A stretch of 7,015 bases of DNA from JAWLCG01 sp041687295 (lineage in GTDB: Bacteria > Planctomycetota > Phycisphaerae > SM23-33 > FEN-1343), in NCBI GenBank assembly GCA_041687295.1, contig JAWLCG010000275.1:1-7015 (forward strand). Reading direction: 5' to 3'. A program made the position numbers and the translations under genes. The notes below the pieces were generated by a model. That model was not told where the DNA came from. It was given only the letters and a program-made list of their open reading frames with translations, and ran no database searches. Positions 1-4,289 of this stretch are shown in pieces (positions within the stretch are counted from its first letter, which is position 1; every line of letters begins with the position of its first letter).

Positions 1-23
1 CTCCAGAGGTCTCAACGGGCGAA

Positions 24-49
24 CGGGGGCAAAAAACCCGCCGCCCCCG
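24..49. other. GC-rich hairpin upstream of leuB
   Basis: CGGGGGC (24-30) is perfectly complementary to GCCCCCG (43-49), giving a 7-bp stem with a 12-nt loop that starts with six A residues. It lies just left of the leuB -35 box. It could be the terminator of a gene outside the window, but no T-run follows on either strand, so the function is uncertain. Nothing else is recognisable in positions 1-52. Confidence 0.25.
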
Positions 50-52
50 CGC

Positions 53-81
53 TTGCCACCGGCCCGGGGGCGACCTATACT
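53..81 (+). promoter_or_regulatory. sigma70-type promoter of leuB
   Basis: TTGCCA (53-58, five of six matches to TTGACA) is separated by exactly 17 nt from TATACT (76-81, five of six matches to TATAAT). Transcription would start near 88, leaving a leader of about 30 nt before the ATG at 119. That is too short for a leucine-rich attenuator peptide or a T-box, and none is seen. Confidence 0.6.
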
Positions 82-118
82 ACCGAGCTCTAACCGGATA
101 CCTGAAAGGAAGCGACCG

Positions 119-1219
119 ATGAAACTGGCAGTCATTGGCGGCGACGGCACGGGCCCCGAAGTGGTGGCTGAGGGCCTGAAGGTCCTCAAGGCGGTGGCCC
201 AGAAGGAAGGCTTCACCTACACCACCGAAGACTTCAACGTCAGCGGCGACCGCTACCTCGCCCGCGGCGGCGACCCGAAGCGGCCCAGCATCGAGATCAT
301 CAGCGACGACGAGATCAAGTCGCTCCGCGCGTATGACGCCATCTACCTCGGCGCCGTCGGGCACCCCGACATCGCCCCGGGCATCCTCGAGAAGGGCCTG
401 CTGCTCCGCCTGCGGTTCGAGCTCGACCAGTACATCAACCTGCGCCCGGTGAAGCTCTACCCCGGCGTGCCCTGCCCGCTCAAGGACAAGGGCCCCGAGG
501 ACATCGACTTCGTCGTCATCCGCGAGAACACCGAGGACCTCTACTTCGGCGGCGGCGGCTTCCTTCGCAAGGACACCCCGCAGGAAGTGGCCACGCAGGA
601 GATGATCGCCACCCGCTTCGGCGTCGAGCGCTGCCTGCGCTACGCCTTCGAGTTGACCCGCCGCCGCCGCGACGCCGGCTACAAGGGCCAGCTCACCCTC
701 GTCGCCAAGACCAACGTGCTGACCTTCGCCCACAGCCTCTGGGACCGCGCGTTCAACGAGATCGGCGATGCCGACTACCCCGACATCACCCGCGACTACA
801 ACCACGTCGACGCCTGCTGCATGTGGTTCGTCAAGAACCCCGAGTTCTACGACGTCATCGTCACGCCCAACATGTTCGGCGACATCATCACCGACCTCGG
901 CGCGATGATCCAGGGCGGCATGGGCGTGGCCGCCGGCGGCAACATCAACCCCGAGGGCGTCAGCATGTACGAGCCCATCGGCGGATCGGCCCCCAAGTAC
1001 ACCGGCAAGAACGTGATCAACCCCATCGCCGCCATCGCCTCCATGGCCATGCTGCTGCGCGAGACGGGCCGAAAGCTCAACGACGAGAAGATCACCCGGG
1101 CCGGCGAGCGCGTGGAAAAGGCCATCATGGCCACCACGCCCAAGATGAAGACCCAGTCCGCTGGCCGAATGGGCTTCTCGACCACCGAGGTCGGCGACCT
1201 GGTCTGCCAGGCGCTCTAG
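119..1219 (+). CDS. leuB: 3-isopropylmalate dehydrogenase family enzyme (LeuB-like)
   Basis: Cytosolic beta-decarboxylating dehydrogenase of 366 aa, the usual family length. LeuB oxidises and decarboxylates 3-isopropylmalate to 2-oxoisocaproate in leucine synthesis. The ATG at 119 is preferred over the in-frame TTG at 53, which is part of the -35 box; AAGGAAG lies 6 nt before the ATG. The N-terminus reads GDGTGPEVV (8-16). Expected substrate arginines are R99 (LRF), R109 (NLRP) and R135 (IRENTE). Catalytic Y142 and K197 are present, as are metal ligands D231, D255 and D259 in the signature NMFGDIITDLG (251-261). The overall pattern, including GLLLRLRF and NLRPVKLYPG, resembles actinobacterial/planctomycete LeuB. 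Unusually, the cofactor loop is EPIGGSAPKYTG (285-296), not the NAD-type HGSAPDIAG. K293-Y294 matches the NADP-binding pair of isocitrate dehydrogenase, and RENTEDLY also looks ICDH-like. Isocitrate or a related hydroxyacid therefore remains a possible substrate. No other leu gene is adjacent. Confidence 0.88.
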   Translation: MKLAVIGGDGTGPEVVAEGLKVLKAVAQKEGFTYTTEDFNVSGDRYLARGGDPKRPSIEIISDDEIKSLRAYDAIYLGAVGHPDIAPGILEKGLLLRLRFELDQYINLRPVKLYPGVPCPLKDKGPEDIDFVVIRENTEDLYFGGGGFLRKDTPQEVATQEMIATRFGVERCLRYAFELTRRRRDAGYKGQLTLVAKTNVLTFAHSLWDRAFNEIGDADYPDITRDYNHVDACCMWFVKNPEFYDVIVTPNMFGDIITDLGAMIQGGMGVAAGGNINPEGVSMYEPIGGSAPKYTGKNVINPIAAIASMAMLLRETGRKLNDEKITRAGERVEKAIMATTPKMKTQSAGRMGFSTTEVGDLVCQAL

Positions 1220-1242
1220 ACGCCCCGACGCCGCCACACCCG

Positions 1243-1293
1243 CGCCGCGCGTGGCCGCCGGGGCCCTTACCGCCCCGGCCGCTGCGCGCGGCG
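1243..1293 (+). terminator. nested GC-rich dyad after leuB, possible terminator
   Basis: An outer 9-bp stem (1243-1251 with 1285-1293, core GCCGCGCG/CGCGCGGC) encloses an inner 8-bp stem (1257-1264 with 1272-1279, GCCGGGGC/GCCCCGGC) with a 7-nt loop. An alternative pairing of GACGCCGC (1227-1234) with GCGGCGTC (1288-1295) exists. It begins 23 nt after the leuB stop and ends before the next promoter. There is no T-run, so intrinsic termination is plausible but unproven. Confidence 0.35.
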
Positions 1294-1317
1294 TCTGGCT
1301 TCTGGCCCGACTCGGCG

Positions 1318-1346
1318 CTGACGGGCCCCTCGCTACCCGGTACAAT
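1318..1346 (+). promoter_or_regulatory. sigma70-type promoter of the DUF1854 gene
   Basis: CTGACG (1318-1323, four of six to consensus) and TACAAT (1341-1346, five of six) are separated by 17 nt. The predicted start near 1353 would almost coincide with the Shine-Dalgarno GAGGAGA at 1358-1364, giving a very short leader. This shows the gene can be transcribed independently of leuB. Confidence 0.55.
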
Positions 1347-1370
1347 AGGGGCCACTTGAGGAGACGATCC

Positions 1371-1907
1371 GTGACGCACAAGCCAGACACCCAGCCCGAA
1401 CCCTCCGAGCGCACCGGCCTGCCCGACGGCGCCCCGCAGCCCGAGCTGCTCGACCTGCACCGCAACAGCCGAGGCGAGCTCGTGGCCAGGCTGTCCGATC
1501 GGCCCGAGGAGGTCGAGGACGTCCGCATCGCCCGCTGCCTGCCCTGGTCGATGCCCGACCAGCTCGTCAGCCTCCGCGATAAGGAGGGCCAGGAGCTGCT
1601 GCTGCTGGAGACCCTCGAGACGCTGCCCCCGCGGATCCGCGAGACCATCGAGGCCGAGCTGCACGACAAGGTCTTCGCCCCGCAGATCACGCGGGTGCTC
1701 AAGTACGAGGACCAGTTCGGCGTGATGACCGTGGAGGCCCAGACCGATCGCGGCCTGGTCACCTTCCAGCTTCGCCACCGCGACGACATCCGCCCGCTGT
1801 CGGCCACCCGCTGGCTGCTCAAGGACGTCGACGGCAACATCTACGAGATCCACGACACCCGCGAGCTCGACCCCGAGAGCCGCAAGCACCTCGCCGAGTT
1901 CCTGTAG
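1371..1907 (+). CDS. DUF1854 family protein
   Basis: A soluble protein of 178 aa with no signal peptide or membrane segment. The GTG at 1371 is chosen because GAGGAGA lies 6 nt upstream and the promoter would otherwise fall inside the coding region; upstream in-frame sequence lacks family similarity. Residues 1-25 are polar and Pro/Glu-rich, probably disordered. From about residue 50 the sequence follows the DUF1854 pattern as I remember it: VRIARCLPWSMPDQLVSLRD (51-70), a Leu-rich strand and LETLPPRIRETIEAEL (82-97), FAPQITRVL (102-110), V.AQTDRG (121-128), FQLRHRDDIRPL (132-143), then a D..G...I.D...LD..SR..L..FL ending. In some proteobacteria the family is encoded beside cyanophycin synthetase or an ABC transporter and has been named cyanophycin-metabolism-associated. 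Neither neighbour is seen here, so that role cannot be transferred. The molecular function is unknown. Family assignment is from memory of the consensus, not a search. Confidence 0.82.
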   Translation: MTHKPDTQPEPSERTGLPDGAPQPELLDLHRNSRGELVARLSDRPEEVEDVRIARCLPWSMPDQLVSLRDKEGQELLLLETLETLPPRIRETIEAELHDKVFAPQITRVLKYEDQFGVMTVEAQTDRGLVTFQLRHRDDIRPLSATRWLLKDVDGNIYEIHDTRELDPESRKHLAEFL

Positions 1908-1915
1908 ACGACGTG

Positions 1916-1971
1916 GCGTCAATGGGTCAATGCGTCAACGCGTCACCGCGTCAATGCGGGAACGCGTCGGA
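1916..1971 (+). repeat. degenerate octamer tandem repeat after the DUF1854 stop
   Basis: Seven consecutive 8-nt units begin 8 nt after the TAG: GCGTCAAT, GGGTCAAT, GCGTCAAC, GCGTCACC, GCGTCAAT, GCGGGAAC, GCGTCGGA. The period is exactly 8 with no indels, and degeneration increases to the right. Written in another register the first unit is GTCAATGG, one mismatch from the GTTAATGG unit in the tract after the second clpP. Confidence 0.75.
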
Positions 1972-2004
1972 GATCGTACTGCTTGGGAACCGGGGATCGC
2001 CGAG

Positions 2005-2061
2005 GCGCCTTCGGGTGCTTCGGCGCCGTCTTTCCACGCCCACGGAATGCTTTCCGTGGGC
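2005..2061. terminator. hairpin terminator between convergent genes
   Basis: GCCCACGGAA (2038-2047) pairs perfectly with TTCCGTGGGC (2052-2061), a 10-bp stem with a TGCT loop, followed on the + strand by TTCTCG. It lies between the convergent DUF1854 and lipoprotein genes and could serve both; the T-rich tail favours the + transcript. Just upstream, GCGCC-TTCG-GGTGC (2005-2018) forms a second small hairpin with a cUUCGg tetraloop. Also there, GGCGCC at 2004-2009 can pair with GGCGCC at 2022-2027, which is followed by GTCTTT. The rest of 1972-2122 shows no gene. Confidence 0.65.
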
Positions 2062-2122
2062 TTCTCGTGCGGGGCGCGGGGGGGAGGTTCAACGCTGCAA
2101 CCTGCCCGACGGCGGCGGGTCG

Positions 2123-2734
2123 CTACTCGGCCGCCGGGGCGGGCAGGTCGACCTCGATCGTCTTCTGCGCGGAGAATTCCTTGCCGGTGAGGTACTCCAC
2201 GAAGCTGACGCGGACGGTGAGGTCGCGGCGGGTGGGGGGGCTTGTCCAGGGGCAGTTGAGGACGTAGTAGGAGCCCAGCAGGCCGCGGGTCCAGTGCTGG
2301 CCGATCTGGTCGACGGGGTAGTCGCACTGGGCGAGCAGCGTGGGCCCGTCGGCGAGGTCGTAGACCTGCACGGTAACGCTGCCGGCGGCCTTGATGGCGT
2401 TGCCCTGGGTGTCGATGGGCTGGAGGTAGACCCGCACGGCCTCGGAGCCGGCCGCGGCGGTGTCGGCGTCGTAGCCGCCGGTGTGTCGGCCCAGCGAGAT
2501 CCGCTCGACGCGGTTGACGTTCTCGAGGCGGTCCTCCCCCAGGCCCTGCAGGCGCTGGATCTGCGCCTGCTGGGCCCGGAGGCTCTGGGTCAGCTCGTTG
2601 ACGCGGAGCTGGAGCTGCTCGATCTGCCGGTCGCGCTGGGCCAGCTCGGTCTGCAGGGCCGGCACGCGGGGGTCGCCGCCCGCACAGCCAGCCAGGGCCA
2701 ATCCCATCGCCAGCAGCAGCGTCAGGGCTCGCAT
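2123..2734 (-). CDS. predicted coiled-coil lipoprotein, unknown function
   Basis: A 203-aa secreted, lipid-anchored protein. The ATG at 2734 is chosen over an in-frame ATG 33 nt upstream: GGGAGG lies 8 nt before it, and the signal peptide then begins MRALTLLLAMGLALAGC with a perfect lipobox LAGC (lipidated Cys17). Residues 18-25 are a short linker. Residues 26-66 are Gln/Leu/Arg-rich with heptad spacing, a likely coiled coil that may drive oligomerisation. Residues 75-200 look like a beta-sandwich: VERISLGRHTGGYD, RVYLQPIDTQGNAIKAAGSV, TVQVYDL, a Tyr/Trp-rich middle (YYVLNCPW), RVSFVEYLTGKEF, KTIEVDL. Such lipoproteins recur in planctomycetes as far as I recall, but I cannot name a family. 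The gene is codirectional with clpP, 107 nt downstream, so read-through is possible. No clear own promoter is visible. Confidence 0.8.
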   Translation of the reverse strand: MRALTLLLAMGLALAGCAGGDPRVPALQTELAQRDRQIEQLQLRVNELTQSLRAQQAQIQRLQGLGEDRLENVNRVERISLGRHTGGYDADTAAAGSEAVRVYLQPIDTQGNAIKAAGSVTVQVYDLADGPTLLAQCDYPVDQIGQHWTRGLLGSYYVLNCPWTSPPTRRDLTVRVSFVEYLTGKEFSAQKTIEVDLPAPAAE

Positions 2735-2770
2735 GGTCCAGGCCTCCCTCTGTCGGTTCGCCGCCATCGC

Positions 2771-2798
2771 CGCCGGGCCTCGCAGGCTCGACCCGGCC
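2771..2798. repeat. GCCGGG hairpin repeat, copy 1
   Basis: GCCGGG (2772-2777) pairs with CCCGGC (2792-2797), with a small inner GCCT/AGGC pairing (2777-2780 with 2784-2787). On the - strand the element contains TCGAGC..GCGAGGCCCGGC, and a second copy with the same core lies at 6479-6503. It sits between clpP and the lipoprotein gene and may also end the clp transcript. I recall similar elements dispersed in several bacterial phyla. Confidence 0.5.
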
Positions 2799-2808
2799 TA
2801 CGCACTTG

Positions 2809-2840
2809 CCAATTAACCCATTAACCTAATCAACCGATCA
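2809..2840 (-). repeat. octamer tandem repeat after the second clpP stop
   Basis: Read on the - strand, four 8-nt units start 1 nt after the TGA stop: TGATCGGT, TGATTAGG, TTAATGGG, TTAATTGG. In an alternative register the unit is GTTAATGG/GTTAATTG, close to the GTCAATGG unit after the DUF1854 gene. The tract is markedly A+T-rich compared with its surroundings. Confidence 0.6.
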
Positions 2841-2841
2841 G

Positions 2842-3471
2842 TCAGTCGTCGCTGGCGGCCTTGCCCATCTCGGGCAGGGTCTCGAGGACGCGGTCGGCGA
2901 CGCCGTAGTCGATGGCCTCGCTGGCCTCGAGCCACTTGTTGCGGTCGCAGTCGTGCTCGATGGTGGCGAAGTCCTTGCCGGTGTCCTCGGCCATGAGCTG
3001 ATAGAGGCGGTGGCGCAGGCGGATGATCTCCTGGGCCTCGATGTCCAGCTCGGTGGCCGTGCCCGTCAGCGTGCCGCGGATGAGCGGCTGGTGGATGAGC
3101 ACTCGGCTGTTGGGCAGGATGTAGCGTTTGCCCTTCTGTCCGCCGCCCAGCAGCACCGCGCCCATGCTGGCGGCCATGCCGACGCAGTAGGTCGCCACGT
3201 CGGGGCGGACGAACTGCATGGTGTCGTAGATGGCCAGGCCCGCCGAGATGCTGCCGCCGGGGCTGTTGATGTAGAAGTGGATGTCGGCCTTGGCGTCCTC
3301 ATTGGACAGGAACAGCAGCTGGGCCACGATGAGGTTGGCCGACTCGTCGTCCACCTGCGAGCCCAGGAAGATGATGCGATCCTTGAGCAGGCGGCTGAAG
3401 ATGTCGTAGCTCCGCTCGCCGCGGCCTGTCTTTTCGACTACGATGGGGACCAGATACTGGTTGTCTGCCAT
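2842..3471 (-). CDS. clpP: ATP-dependent Clp protease proteolytic subunit, ClpP2-like, Asn in triad
   Basis: A serine-peptidase subunit of 209 aa; ClpP assembles into a two-ring barrel that degrades proteins unfolded by a Clp ATPase in the cytoplasm. The N-terminus is canonical: LVPIVVEKTGRGERSYDIFS (7-26), the axial-loop segment. INSPGGS (68-74) gives the oxyanion/substrate-strand motif. Nucleophile S102 sits in GMAASMGA and H127 in LIHQP. Aligning the C-terminal part to E. coli ClpP places the third triad residue at N178 in DCDRNKW, where Asp is usual; neighbouring D176-R177 of the oligomerisation sensor are kept. A 2-residue insertion after HQP (HQPLIRGTLTG) is as I recall for mycobacterial ClpP2. 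The start has AGGA 7 nt upstream. It follows the other clpP by 44 nt with no promoter seen, so cotranscription is likely. Activity may depend on partnering with the upstream subunit. Confidence 0.93.
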   Translation of the reverse strand: MADNQYLVPIVVEKTGRGERSYDIFSRLLKDRIIFLGSQVDDESANLIVAQLLFLSNEDAKADIHFYINSPGGSISAGLAIYDTMQFVRPDVATYCVGMAASMGAVLLGGGQKGKRYILPNSRVLIHQPLIRGTLTGTATELDIEAQEIIRLRHRLYQLMAEDTGKDFATIEHDCDRNKWLEASEAIDYGVADRVLETLPEMGKAASDD

Positions 3472-3515
3472 AGTTCAATCCTGCTGAAGTCGGGGTCCTG
3501 TTCGTCGCGGGCCGA

Positions 3516-4115
3516 TTACCGGCGGCGGGGGGGCTGCTCGACGATCTCGTCGACGACGCCGTACTCTTTGGCCTCGGTGGGCGAGAGATAGCGGTCGCGT
3601 TCGGTTTCCTGGGCGATCTGCTCGACGCTTCGGCCGGTGTGTTTGGCCATCAGCTCGTTGAGCAGCTTCTTGCTCTTGAGAATCTCCTCGGCCTGGATCT
3701 TGATGTCCGCGGCCTGGCCGGTCACGCCGCCCCAGGGCTGGTGGATCATGATCTTGCTGTGGGGCAGGGCGTAGCGCTTGCCCTTGGAGCCCGAGGCGAG
3801 CACCATGGCCGCCCCGCTCATGGCCGTGCCCACGCAGTAGGTCGCCACGTCGCAGTGGAGGAACTGCATCGTGTCGTAGATCGCCAGCGTGTCGTCCACG
3901 CTGCCGCCGGGCGAGTTGATGTACAGGTGGATGTCCCGGTCGGGGTTCTTGGCCTGCAGCTCCAGCAGGCGCATGATCAGCCCGCCGGCCGAGCCGGGGT
4001 TGATCTCGCCCCAGAGGAACAGAATCCGCTCCTCGGCCAGTCGCTCCTCCAGCGTCATCTCCCGCCGGTACTGGGTCTCGTACGCCTGCATTTGCGCGTT
4101 GCGCGGTTCCGCCAT
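3516..4115 (-). CDS. clpP: ATP-dependent Clp protease proteolytic subunit, canonical triad, atypical N-terminus
   Basis: A 199-aa ClpP homologue, the first gene of the clp pair. Catalytic residues: S100 in GTAMSGAA (less usual than GMAASMGA), H125 in IMIHQP and D174 in TERDRYL, with the His-Asp spacing of 49 as in E. coli. INSPGGS occurs at 66-72, IYDTMQF at 79-85 and KGKRYALPHS at 111-120. The N-terminus lacks the usual LVPMVIEQTxRGERSYDIYS segment; it has MAEPRNAQMQAYETQYRREM followed by TLEERLAEERILFLWGEI. Axial-loop contacts with a Clp ATPase may therefore be supplied mainly by the partner subunit. The ATG at 4115 has AAGG about 8 nt upstream. Expression probably comes from the promoter at 4200-4228 and possibly from read-through of tig. 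The tig-clpP order is the common bacterial one. Confidence 0.93.
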   Translation of the reverse strand: MAEPRNAQMQAYETQYRREMTLEERLAEERILFLWGEINPGSAGGLIMRLLELQAKNPDRDIHLYINSPGGSVDDTLAIYDTMQFLHCDVATYCVGTAMSGAAMVLASGSKGKRYALPHSKIMIHQPWGGVTGQAADIKIQAEEILKSKKLLNELMAKHTGRSVEQIAQETERDRYLSPTEAKEYGVVDEIVEQPPRRR

Positions 4116-4199
4116 GGATCGTGCCTTTCCCTGACAATGGGCCCGCCGCCCGGCCTGCCCCCCGGGCGCGTGCGATGCCCCTGCGAAGTTTCCGGTCCT

Positions 4200-4228
4200 A
4201 TTGTACGGCCCCGGCCCGGGCCTGCCCA
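4200..4228 (-). promoter_or_regulatory. sigma70-type promoter of the clpP pair
   Basis: On the - strand TGGGCA (4228-4223, four of six) and TACAAT (4205-4200, five of six) are 17 nt apart. The start would be near 4193, about 78 nt before the clpP ATG. The spacer coincides with the left arm of a long inverted repeat, which could modulate promoter use. The same TACAAT -10 is used by the DUF1854 gene. Confidence 0.5.
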
Positions 4229-4275
4229 GCGCCGGCCCTGCGGGGCGCGGCGGCCAGGCGGCCCGGGCGGGGCCG
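4206..4275. repeat. long imperfect inverted repeat between tig and clpP
   Basis: GGCCCCGGCCCGGGCC (4207-4222) is the reverse complement of GGCCCGGGCGGGGCC (4260-4274) apart from one bulged base, and the pairing extends by C4206-G4275. The loop is 37 nt and GC-rich. It begins 12 nt after the tig stop codon. No T-run follows, so it is either a weak/factor-assisted tig terminator or an RNA structure that protects the 3' end. It overlaps the spacer and -35 of the predicted clpP promoter. Confidence 0.55.
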
Positions 4276-4289
4276 AGGATGGTGTACGA

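Noticed and set aside
80..1840. A 586-codon open frame on the - strand opposite leuB and the DUF1854 gene
   Set aside because: It is the antisense shadow of two well-recognised + strand genes; long stop-free antisense frames are expected at this G+C content, and its sequence has no coherent domain.
1913..2824. A 303-codon open frame on the + strand opposite the lipoprotein
   Set aside because: It overlaps the lipoprotein antisense, runs through the octamer repeat and terminator, and shows no domain.
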